This document shows positions 33,425 to 43,880 of a stretch of DNA of 64,000 bases, piece after piece. Source of the stretch: Theristus sp. LFF4_11 (Eukaryota > Nematoda > Chromadorea > Monhysterida > Xyalidae); the NCBI GenBank assembly GCA_030248135.1, contig JASANC010003425.1, positions 124,001 through 188,000 on the forward strand. Reading direction: 5' to 3'. A model generated the notes under the pieces. It was not told the DNA's origin. It saw only the letters and a list, made by a program, of their open reading frames with translations, and searched no databases. A program made the position numbers and the translations under genes. Position 1 is the first letter of the stretch; every line of letters starts with the position of its first letter.

Positions 33425-34881
33425 TAGAGATGTCAAGAAAAAAAAATTTCTATTTTTTTTCTTTAAAAAAAAATTTTTTTTTTAATTTTTTTAAAATGAA
33501 AGTTGTTCAGAATTTTTCAGGGAGTCCGAATATCACCACCTGAGGAGCCACCGACTTACCATATGACCCCCACTCATATGGGAGGAGGGTGAAAATTTCA
33601 GACTTGGTTTCGGCGACCCCATTTTCCCACCGACGACATCACGTCTCGTGTTTTGCCTCTCAATTCACCTCAAATAACACGGAAACAAGTTTAACAACAA
33701 ACCGGTGTGATCATGCTGACGACACGAGGCGAAACAGCAACGAGCAACCAACGAAGTTACGCATGCAGTGGCAGACAGTGCAATTTCCACCTTTCGAGAT
33801 CCTGAAAAACGATGCGTAAATGTGAGTTCTCTGTAGGGTTGTTAAACAAAAATGAAAATTTTTTTTTTTAAAGTGATTAAAAAAACAAAAATGCCGATTT
33901 TTTTTTTAATTCGAAAAATTTTCCTCTAATATGCTCTGAGAACCTCAATTTTGGCAAAATTTTTCGAAAGTTCAACAAAAATTTTCTTTGATTATACCTC
34001 GTAAAACCTTTAGCAGTCGATTTTGGGCCGTTTTACCGACTGATTTTAGGCTACGACAACATCTGCGATGAAGTTTTTGAGCGTCCCAAAGCTTGGCCTA
34101 CCATTTCCGATGCAGATAAGGTGACGATTCGCCTCGCAGAGCGTCCGATTGTGCTCGCTGCTCCGTTTGCAAGCGCTACGTTGTCTAGTTGCTTGCTGCT
34201 TCGTGTCGTGTCGTCGCAACACCATCAGAAGAATTGATCGAATTTCAAGGCGGTATGTTTGTCTTCACTTCAGCATTAGTTTAGCTGGCGACAATTAGTG
34301 ACGTTTTGGAGGTCAAAACACAAGAAGAGGCATGGTGACGGTTTGGAAAAGGGGTAATTGTGGTCACCAAAACAAAATCTGCAAAGTTCCGTCATATGGG
34401 AGTCATTCGGGAGGCGCTTGCATATCATATGTGGTTCTTCGGACTCCCTGATTGATTTAGCACAACTTTGATTTTTGAAATTTATTTTTTTTTAATTTTT
34501 TTTTCAAACAAAAATGACGATTTTTGTTTTTTTTAACAACCCTAGTTCTCTGCTTCTATCTCACCTTAGCGACATCGGAATTTGTTGAACTAGCCTTTGC
34601 GACGCTCAAGTACTTCAATGCGCGAGTCGATCATCACTCACCAAGGCTGAAAACAGTCGATAAATCAATCCAGAATACCACCTGCAGCGTTGAAGACTAA
34701 GTGACAAGGTAAAGTCAAAGAAAATTTTTGTTGAACTTTCGAAAAATTATGCCAAAAACGGCATTTTCAGGGCACATTAAAGAAAAAAATTCAAAAATTT
34801 TTAATAAAAAAAATTTAAAAAATGCTCATTTTTTTACTTTTTTTTAAATTAAAAAAAAAATTTTTGACCCTTACATCTCTA
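33425..34881. mobile_element. hAT-type element E, copy 2, hosting nested D
   Basis: It starts TAGAGATGTCAAG and ends CCCTTACATCTCTA between C-rich flanks (six and seven C), so the target duplication is obscured by the homopolymer. Its sequence is nearly identical to E at 26,064-26,761 except that element D (33,834-34,544) splits it. No transposase frame is present. A short frame (33,589-33,819) common to both E copies has no known motif. Confidence 0.8.
33834..34544. mobile_element. hAT-type element D, copy 2, nested in E (TSD GTTCTCTG)
   Basis: The ends TAGGGTTGTTAAAC and TTAACAACCCTA are flanked by exact 8-bp duplications GTTCTCTG (33,826-33,833 and 34,545-34,552). In the intact E copy the flanking bases are contiguous as GTGAGTTCTCTGCTTCTATC. 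The 711-bp element shows the D interior without the F insertion found in copy 1. Confidence 0.9.
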
Positions 34882-35133
34882 CCCCCCCAACCCCTCGGCT
34901 CTGGAACAACTGTCGTCGGCCGTCGGGGGTTTAAATTTTGAAATTAATGAAAAAAATATATGTTGATACACTAAACTAGGACGGCCTACGGTTCATATTT
35001 ATGTTGATGCACTAAATTGTAGGATATTGTATTATTCATTCATCGTTGTTACACTAAAATATTTTTGCTACATTATTTTTTCAAAATTCAAAGATAAACT
35101 AAAATAGGATAGCGTCGTTGGTCGTCGTCGACA

Positions 35134-38100
35134 ATGCATGCCAGTCAAGTTCCAACAACAGCAGTAGTGTCATCATATTCATTTTTGCTGTGTCGCAAAA
35201 TTCTACCTCTTTGCCGACAACACCGCTGTGGTCGATCCGTTGGAGGAGAAAAAAGAGCAAGCAGTTCAACGTCCGTGAACATCATTGTCGACAGTCATCG
35301 GTTGGCGCACGCGTACAAAACGTTGCATTGTTCGCCAGAATGCTCCAAGGAGCAGCTTAAATCGCAGTATTTGTCATTGGCGAAACGGTTTGTTATTGCC
35401 AGTTTTGTGTGTGTGTGTTTTTGCTTTTCTTTTTTATTCTTCTGATTGATCATGATTCTTGATGTCGTAGCCGTTGGCATAGTTATTACGGTTGGGATAG
35501 TTGCTCTAGAGCAGGAGGGTTTAGGGTTGAAAAAAACGTATTTTTCAAATCGCGGTAAAAAAACGGTATTTTTACCGTTTTTTTACCGGTAAAAAACGGA
35601 GTATCATTTGGTGAGAATTGTTGAAAACCAATGGTACGAAGACTCGTACAACAAGTTACGAGTTGTTGAAGTTAGTCTTTCGTGACAAAACACAACCCAC
35701 AAGTGTGTTTTTTGCCAATGTAACAGAAACCATGATTCTGACAGGCTTTTGAACATGAAATTCAATAAAATACAGCTTCGAACAATTGACCAAGGCATAT
35801 GTATGTTTATTCTTTGGTATGGTCGCAATCACAACCGGAAATCTGGTCACGAGCTCAATCAATCACAGTACCACTTTTTAAAGCTGCATACAAAGAAAGA
35901 CATGTATGGATGTGTACGGACCAGAACCGTGCGACGGTGTGGTGAAACGTGGTGCAGATGCCGCAAGTAAAATTTGCGGCAGATTCACCTATTTTGCGGC
36001 ATCTTCACCGTGTTCCTACACACCGTCGCACAGGTAGTGGCATGGACAGAGATTCATATGTCAAAGAAAAAAGAACCAGAGCGGTTTTAGCGCTGCTGAA
36101 TACCGGGCTCATCATTTTTTGTTTCGATTACTTTGTTCAACAGGTCATCCAGCTCCTCATCACTGACTTCATTCGCATCTTCATCAATCATTTTGTCGTG
36201 CACTTCATCAACGGCCATTGTCGATTCAGACTCTGATGCTGAAGCTGCCTCGATAGGGAAAGGGTGTTTGGCTTGGTGGTCCGCTCCCATGACGAAAGAA
36301 AGGCAAAAGCCAAAGTCATCACCCAGTTAGGATACAAAAAGGAAATCCGAATTTTTCACTCAGGACTCAGCGCATACACAAGCACACGAAAAACAAGAAA
36401 ACAAAATACTGCTTTTCTGTGTTGCCCGCAGGTTCTTGTTTTCGTCGGGTCAGGGTCGGGTACACTTGATGTTGGTACCATTAAGTGCAAAACTATGACC
36501 AAAACAAAGGAAACACAATGAAAAAATTTCACGTCAAAAATTGAAAAAAACCGGGAAAAAACGGGAAAAATACCTGGTTGTTTTGCCGTTTTTTAGGACC
36601 CCATTTTTAGCCTCCGTAAAAAACGCGTAATAAAACGCGTTTTTTTACTGGTAAAAAACCGGTATTTTTACCTTTTCAACCCTAGGAGGGTTGGGGAGAA
36701 CGATATTGCCGATATACCCCCATTCGTTTGTGCTGGACTGGTCGTCATTTTTTTGTTACTATGTGCTTGGACCTTGTACTGACGAGCCTGGGCTTGCCCT
36801 GCGGTTTTTCGCTTACCGGGCGAACCCACAAGAAACAGTGCTTGCACTAGTTGTGATGACGGTTGGCATGCTATGTGATATAACACTGGGGTAGACTGTA
36901 TTTCACAATAAAAAAGTGAAGCAAACGCTCGCTAACGGATTTCAACGAGTTTCATTGGTCTTATTATTTGGCCAACGTTATTTCTGTTCCCTAAACGTTA
37001 GACTGAGCCTACTACACCCAAGCCGAAGCGTGATCTCAAGTTAAATGCATGGTTCCCACGGTCAGCACAACCATTTCATTTCAGGTACCACCCGGACACG
37101 GGCGGCCAGACGGCGGACGCTGCGAAGTTCCAGCAACTGCGCGCCGCGTACGATTTCATCATTCGCCAGGACTACGGCAACGCCGACGCGCTGGAGATGG
37201 ACGAGTTTGCACGCCAGTTCGACATCAGGCACACGGCGCCGCAGCACAGACAGGTGTGGTGCTCGTGGTGCGGTTGGCCATGTTTTGAAGTTGGCCGTTG
37301 ATTGGTTGATTGATTGTTGGCGAAGATTTTTGTCCTTTTTATACCACGCTCACTACCTTCTCCGTTTGTTAGCGATGCTGTTTTTTTTCAGGTTGTTTAT
37401 TTTTTAGTTTCTTTTGTTCGGTTTTGTACGCAAGTCATCAGGACTGATTCAGTGTTCGCAAACAAACACACCAGCCGATTGGCATTGGCAAACACACGCA
37501 GACACCGTGTGCCAGTGTGTTCGTTTGTAGCTTGTTGAAAATACACGGCAACAGTACGCGTTCTTCTGCTTCTGGCATGATTACACAAAGTGCTCAAGCA
37601 GTTCATTCGAGAACATTTTGCGAGCATGTTTTCGCCAACCACTCAGTACCTCGAATACGAAGGCCATGGTTCGGGCAGCCCGTCGCAGCGCGAGCGCCAG
37701 TACACGCAGCACCGATTCAGCCGGGCGTTCAGTGGCGCGGGCGACTATCGGTATCGCAAAATGCTGCAAGCTGACAATGTACGATCGTGGTTTACAACAG
37801 TCTCATACTGTACAGTCGAACACTAAGTTATAGGCAATCAGCTGATTGGTTGACGCGTGCGTTCTAATGCGGGCACGTTTTTTCCACATTCAGCCGCGCG
37901 GAGTTTTGTTTTGCTCCAGGTCAGTGAACTGGTGAAACAGACGACCGACGAGCGCGAGTATGCGCGGCGGTGGAAAACGAGGCAAAGAGGAACTTTTTTT
38001 GACTCAAAAAGTGGATTTCGTTTTAGTCAAATTCGTCATCGTAGTTTCCCAGCGTTCCAAGAGCCCTGACAACAGCAGTTATTCCGCCTAATTCTTCCGT

Positions 38101-39252
38101 CGTTTTGTTTCTTCACCAACAGAAGCGCCATGGAGCGCCTGGTAGAGGACATGATTCTGAAGAGCATGCACGACGGTGACTTCGATAATTTGCCTGGTGT
38201 CGGCAAACCGCTGAAGCACATCGACCGATCGAATCCATACGTGGACACGATGACGCACAAGGTTGGGAAGCGGCGGGGTTTGTGCAGAGTTGGGGAGAAG
38301 TCTTGGGTGAATGTTGCTGCTTTTTGGTGTTGCTCATTGCCGCCACCGGCGGTGATTGTCACTGGCGTCACGGTTGGTTCGATCAACGGATGTTAGGGAT
38401 GTTTTTGAGTTGCTGTTGGCGCGCGTTGTTGTGAGTTTTTTTGAAGCAGTCTTCCAAATTTGTTGAGCGAGTTTTATTGTGTTTTCTTGAAAAAAACCGG
38501 CGTTCTGTGAACGTGTCACGCTTTCACTTGAGTGGCGGTCGTTTCAGTGTTTTTTTGCCAACTCCGTGACACAGTAGTCAGTTCAGAAATAGTGCAAAAA
38601 AATACCGATCCACGATTGGCTTGAATGAAACGATCAATTTAATTTTGAAACAAAAAAAATCAATTTCGAAAAATTGTCGAAATGTCAGGTGAATGAAATC
38701 CTGTGCAACAGTGGCTACAGTCCGGAGTGGGTGCTGCTGGAAAAGGAGATACGAGAATCGACGAAGGAATTGCGTGCTGAATTGCTGCGACAACGAAGAA
38801 GGATTCCTTTGGACGAAAATCAATGGGCTATCAGTGATCGGGTAAGGAAGGCGCACAGAAAAAACAGGAGACTCAACGTAGTCTCGTTCAAATGGCTGCC
38901 ATTTAGCATGCGTCAGTATAAACGGGTCTCGACAACAACTACTTGTTTCCTTCAGGCCCTCTGGGACGATGTCACGAATCAACTGAATGACGACATTATT
39001 CGTCAGAACAAGCGAATCGACCACTTCAATCTGGTGGTGCCGAGTATTCACAAGCAGATGTTCCATTTGTCCGTGACGAAAGAGCTGCGCAGATGTGCGC
39101 AGAAAATTATGGAGGAGTCCGAACCAGCCGTGGAATCGTCGCGGGAGTTCTCGGAAGAAAGTGGGAGTGAAACTCCACAGAATCAACAAGATTTTGGGAG
39201 GTTCAGAAGTTTCGTTCATCTTGTGATGTCGAAGTTTTCGACGAATAAATAG
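35134..39252 (+). CDS. DNAJC28: DnaJ homolog subfamily C member 28 (J domain + DUF1992)
   Basis: Seven exons join in phase into 397 residues: 35134-35387, 37085-37253, 37647-37778, 37920-37969, 38123-38261, 38689-38841 and 38956-39252 (TAG). The Arg-rich, acid-poor N-terminus looks like a mitochondrial presequence. A short J domain follows, with KSQYLSLAKR across intron 1 into YHPDTGG, so the HPD triplet that stimulates Hsp70 is present. The linker HTAPQHRQYLEYEG is typical of this family. The DUF1992 part carries ERLVEDMILKSMHDGDFDNL, GVGKPL, YVDTMTHK and GYSPEWVLLEKEI, closely matching DNAJC28. Length is near the human protein (about 390 residues). The ATG chosen is the first in frame. Intron 1 contains a 1.16-kb hAT-type element. 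The molecular role of this family is poorly known. Confidence 0.9.
35522..36684. mobile_element. hAT-type element H in DNAJC28 intron 1 (TSD GGAGGGTT)
   Basis: The ends TAGGGTTGAAAA and TTTTCAACCCTA are exact inverses, flanked by 8-bp duplications GGAGGGTT (35,514-35,521 and 36,685-36,692). Subterminal GGTAAAAAACGG / CCGTTTTTTACC motifs are repeated in both orientations. A minus-strand frame near 36,090-36,290 encodes an acidic stretch (DEDANEVSDEELDDLLNKV), possibly a remnant of the original protein or captured sequence. No DDE or BED-finger motif was recognised. Confidence 0.88.
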
Positions 39253-39666
39253 AACTTTTTTCTTACGAGATTTTTTCAAGCTGTTTTTGTCTTTGCCTGC
39301 CATTTACTTGTCTGTGTGCAAAATACGATGCGGGTATTTTTTAGATTTGTTGTTCTATTTTCGAGGTATTTGGTGTTTACTATGTGATTGATTGAACTGT
39401 AAACCTAGTCGTTGCTTTGGATTTTTTTAAATGAATATTGCTTATGAATAAAACTTCCGAACCGAGTGAATTGAAATTAGTTCTAGAGAAAGGTCGCTTG
39501 ATCGCCAGCTTTGCGACTGGCCGATATGCGATATCTGACACGTTGCGAATCCAACGGGTTGATACTATCTTCATAAACAGATTGATTTCTGAAAGACAGT
39601 AAACCGGAGAGACTGCGAAAAGTGCTGGACAAAACGTTCAAGATCATAGTCGTGGTGTCGTGTTTC

Positions 39667-39833
39667 ATTAAAACCAATTCATGCACATAAAATTTATCCG
39701 GCACGTCACGTCTTATTCATCGAGCAAAAACCAGCAATCCAGCACGTCACGTTATCTTTAGAACACGTGCTCGTTTATACAAGCGTTCATACATGACGTG
39801 CCGGATTTTATGTACGTCATGCATGAACTTGCC
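39667..39833. mobile_element. Palindromic family C MITE
   Basis: The arms are inverted, with ATAAAATTTATCCGGCACGT on the left and TGACGTGCCGGATTTTATGT on the right, plus flanking ATGCA. The interior carries AACACGTGCTCGTTTATAC. It sits just upstream of the RSRC1-like start codon and could contribute CACGTG motifs to that promoter. Confidence 0.65.
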
Positions 39834-39868
39834 TTCAGAGAGACTTGTGAAGCGGCAGCAACAGCAGC

Positions 39869-42800
39869 ATGGTGTCATCCTCCGATGACTCGTCTCCGGA
39901 TCGATATCGCCGCAGCGAGCGAAGTCGCGCTGACGATCGCGGTGCACGGCGACGGAGACGGTCGCGTTTTTTTTTTGTTTTGTTTTACTAGGCAGACAAA
40001 AACTTCACAATCACGTCATGAGTTTTGATCGTTTTGAGTTATTTTGGACGTGTTTTAGTGAGACCAATCAACCAATGCAGACACGTTCGATAACGCACTT
40101 TCGAGCCTGAATGTGGAACGGTGTTGGAACGTGCTAATCGTTGTTTATTAAACGTTTCGCCCAGTGGAGGCACAAAAATGTTAAAACCTGTCTGTAAATG
40201 AAACCGTAGTTGGACGTTTTTCAGAGTAAGAGTGTTTTTGCAAGACCCAGCCAGCAAACAGAAACCAACCCGGAGCGCGTTTCTGACATTCGTTACCATC
40301 GAACGAATGGTTATATTTCAGCTCGAGGTCACGGTCGCGTGACCGGCACGCATCGAGTCGAAGATCCGACCGAGACAAGGATCGACACTCGCGGCGTCGT
40401 CGTAGTCGCTCTCGGTCAAGGTACGATTCGAACAAGTAGGATTGCGGTTTTGAATTTTTGTCTGTTGTTTTTTGAAAATCTGTTGCTGGTTTCATTGCGG
40501 AAACCCCGTTTTTTCCTGGCAATATTGTTTTTATTCGGTTTTATATGTTTTTTTTTAACTCACGCCAAAATAGTAATTTTTAGACGAAATCCATGTTTTT
40601 TTGGGAATACTGCTGGTCTGATTAGTATTCACTCTTCACAATCATTTTCCGTCGTTGTTTTTCGTTTCAGGTCAAATTCTCAGGCATCATCAAGCTACAA
40701 TAAACGTTCGTCAAAATCGTCACGCCAACAAAGTAGCAGTCCGGAAAGGTGAAACTCTTCTGACTCGCAGTAACACGTTGATTGATTGGTTGCATCATGC
40801 TGGTCCGGCCAATCACCGCTTCGTTTGCTCAATTCAGTGCGAGAAGAGCGGTGCAAAAAAACCTGCATGCTAAAGAAATAGACGTTTTGAGTCTGTTTGC
40901 GGTCTGGTAGTGGGGGTTCCGTGGTTTCGCAGCAGATTTTTTACTGATTGGTTTATTGTTGTGCAACACAATTCTGCTCCATGGTAGCCCCACCACAATC
41001 CACTGCCAGCTGATTGGCTTGCCGATAACTGCAGCTCGCTGATTGGTTCCCTTAAGCAAGCTAAACAGCCAATCAGCGTGCTCATCTCAGCAATCGGTTC
41101 CTATTTAGCAGTCGCCCCTCAACGAAGCACCAACGCGCCATTCTTTCTGTGAAACAGAAAATGCGCGATCAACTGAAGAATATCGATTTGGACGCTGGAG
41201 AGGCCGCGAAAACAGGTCGGTTGACCAATATGGCGGTGTAGTACCACTGTACGACGGTGTGTGGTGTAGGGGTGGGTCGGTATAAAAAACGGTTTTTTTC
41301 GGTATAAAAAACGGTATAAAAAACGGTTTTTTATACCAGCGCCAAAAAATGGTCAAAATAAATTACCGATATTTTACCGCGTAAATTTTGGTTTTTTTCC
41401 GGTTTTTTATACCGCCGAAAGACCCAAATTTCAATTTTTGAAATCACTCAAAATGCACTGTATTCCGCATATCCATTTCAATTTTCATTTTCGCCACTTC
41501 ATAACTTAATGTTCCTGAGAACACAATTCACGCTCTTAGTATAAATAAAGCACCCTGAGACCCGTATCAAGTGTTGCTGGCAACAGCACGGAATCGTTGC
41601 CGTCAAACTGCGACAGCACGGATTCGCAGTCCCCGTCGGCAGCGTCAGCTGCTGCCACTGAGAACATTGCTGCGCTTGCATCGGCAAATTGTGTGGACAG
41701 CTCTGATGACGACTTCACTGATGATGATGGTGACGGCTGCATTGATTATACTTATGATGATTATGATGAATAGACAAAAATCGGTTGAATGGCTAATATT
41801 TATTCAGTCAAATTTCCTGAAATTTTGTGTCTTTGAACTCGGAAATTGCTCAAAGTTTTGTTGGTGATGTCGTCGTGCTGTTGTACTGGTGATAGTGACC
41901 CGAATCTCCATCTGATTTTTTTGCTCTTTCAATTTTGTTCTTGATTAACTTCTTTCGTCTGTGCGGGTTCGTGATTCTTTTTGTCTTTCGATGATCTTTT
42001 ATTTAGAAACGCGGTGAAATTGTTGTGCAGTTACATATCTCTCGATCGTGTCAGTTCAATTGATTTGCATGTATCACATACCTTGCTGTTGCACATGTCA
42101 ATCTGTCTTGCGTTAGTTTTTTTGTTTTAAACTCGCATCTGATAATTTTTCTGTGGTGCATTCTCTCTAAGCGCCACCGATTCAAATAAAATCAAGATTG
42201 GAATATGTTTCCATTGAAACACATACAGTTTCTGGCTAGAATTGTGGTCTTTTACTCATTATTCAGCGGTTTGCGTAAAATCAGAGTACCAGAAATTGTC
42301 GCAATCACAAGATTCTTCAGATACTGGGTCGGTAAAAAAACCGGGTATAAAGAACCGGACGCGGTATAAAAAACCGTTTTATATACATGGATTTGAAAAA
42401 AACCGTTTTTTACCACCCCTAGTGTGGTGTACCGTGGAACACGTCCCACAAATTAAAGCACGGCACACGAAGCCCGCAAATACATTTGCAGATCTGAAAC
42501 GCAGATTATACGCTCTAGCTTGCATGTTTACTGTGGTTCGCCATCTCCATATCCGTGGTGTACCACACCCCGCCACACCACCGCATGAATCCGTTGGACG
42601 CAGGGAGGGGCGGGTGCGGGGAGTGGAAATCACATTTGAACACCACCGCTCTTTCGATCATTGGTCAGGGCTCCCATTGGCTGCCGTGTGTGACGGTTGT
42701 TCTTCACTGGGAAACTACCAACCGTGTTTATGATAACAGAGTGCAAACTGCAACACCGAAAGCAGCGGTTGTTCTTCAAAACTGTCCAGACCAACGACCG

Positions 42801-43618
42801 CCCTCCTCAACGACGCTGTACGACGCTGCGGAGACGGCCTACCGGACGGCGCAGATCGAGAGCATCGCTGCCGACGACGGCTTCCAGCCGGCAACGTTCA
42901 AATCGAGTCGGTCGGACAAGGCGAAACAGGCGAAACTGCAGGCGAAAGAGGCGGCTGAAACGGGCGATCATCAGCCGATTGAGGTTGTGCTGGGGGGGGG
43001 GGCAGGTGTTACGGTCGGGCGCGGTGCTGGTCTCAGCGCGAAATGTGGAATAGTGGCATTGTCGAAGCGAGCCGAACTGACGTGTGATGGTTGTCATGGC
43101 ACAACAAATTGGACGTTCACGTTTGGTAGGCTGATCGTTTCACATGAAAATGCATGCGTGCGCGAAGCGGTGAGAACCGAACTGTGCTTGTAGTGTAGGA
43201 CAACCGTGCGTTTTGTTCAGCAAATGACGTCATTTCGCTCCGACACGTTCAAAATCAATGCACAATCACATTGCAGGCGGCGCCAACCGCCACCGCAGCG
43301 GCGTTCAACAACACGGGCGTTGGCGAGCAATTGATGAGCGTGAATCGTGCGGCGCGCGAAAGTTTGCCGTTGGCGAATAAAATGGTCAGAGGAAGCGGAC
43401 TTTGTTGTTGTTTTAATTAGCTGATTGGTTGGTTTTGTGGAAGATGCAGCCAATCAGCGTGCTAGATTTCATTCAGTTTTGTTTGGTGTGTTTTTCAGCT
43501 CTGTGAAGATCCCGACATTCGATGGGCTGCCTGGACGGAAAAGTGCCGTAAAATGCGCCAAGCGATCGCCGAAAATCGTTTCGCGGAGCTTTACGTCAAG
43601 ACGCAACAGTGTTCTTGA
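39869..43618 (+). CDS. RSRC1: RSRC1-like arginine/serine-rich splicing protein
   Basis: Seven exons join in phase into 264 residues: 39869-39960, 40322-40420, 40671-40748, 41112-41215, 42790-42983, 43277-43384 and 43499-43618 (TGA). The N-terminal half is RS-type sequence (SSRSRSRDRHASSRRSDRD, RRRRSRSRSR). The middle has QIESIAADDGFQPATFKSS, which resembles the conserved EIEAIESDSF-type segment of RSRC1. The C-terminus, DPDIRWAAWTEKCRKMRQAI, resembles the RSRC1 end, where a Trp-Lys motif precedes a basic helix. RSRC1 (SRrp53) acts in 3' splice-site selection and is nuclear. The assignment rests on these two blocks and the RS domain. An unrelated small RS protein remains possible. Intron 4 holds a 1.16-kb hAT-type element; introns 3 and 6 hold CCAATCAGC hairpins next to the acceptor. 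Confidence 0.65.
41267..42421. mobile_element. hAT-type element I in RSRC1 intron 4 (TSD GTGTGGTG)
   Basis: The ends TAGGGGTGG and CCACCCCTA are inverted and flanked by exact 8-bp duplications GTGTGGTG (41,259-41,266 and 42,422-42,429). Subterminal GGTATAAAAAACGG repeats occur in both orientations. Inside, 41,579-41,773 is an open plus-strand frame ending in a strongly acidic tail (SSDDDFTDDDGDGCIDY then TAG). It looks like a terminal exon but lies wholly within the transposon. Confidence 0.88.
43210..43262 (-). repeat. Solo end of the 233-bp MITE family
   Basis: GCAAATGACGTCATTT followed by CCGACACGTTCAAAATC matches one terminus of the elements at 16,536 and 29,209, with mutations. No second end is recognisable upstream, so this is a truncated copy in RSRC1 intron 5. 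Confidence 0.5.
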
Positions 43619-43880
43619 CCGAACTGACAAAAATCTTGGGTTTTTTTCACTGAAATTTGTTTATTGTGATTTTTGGAATAAACAATTGATTTGCTTATGG
43701 TGTCTGGATATCTTTTTTCTGATTTTGAGCAGTCCTGAACCTGATAACAGTTGGGGGTTTGATCCATGTCCCAGTGCTTCTTCTGTGTGCCAGCTTATTC
43801 TGAAAATCGTTCGAAAAAACGATTTGCAAATGCGCCTGCATGCAACGGTGTTTTGTTAATCCAGAAAAAGAACAAAACAA

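Noticed and set aside
41579..41773. Acidic C-terminal exon of the RSRC1-like gene
   Set aside because: It lies entirely within hAT-type element I (exact 8-bp duplications outside it). The downstream exons at 42,790-43,618 give an in-phase C-terminus that matches RSRC1 better.
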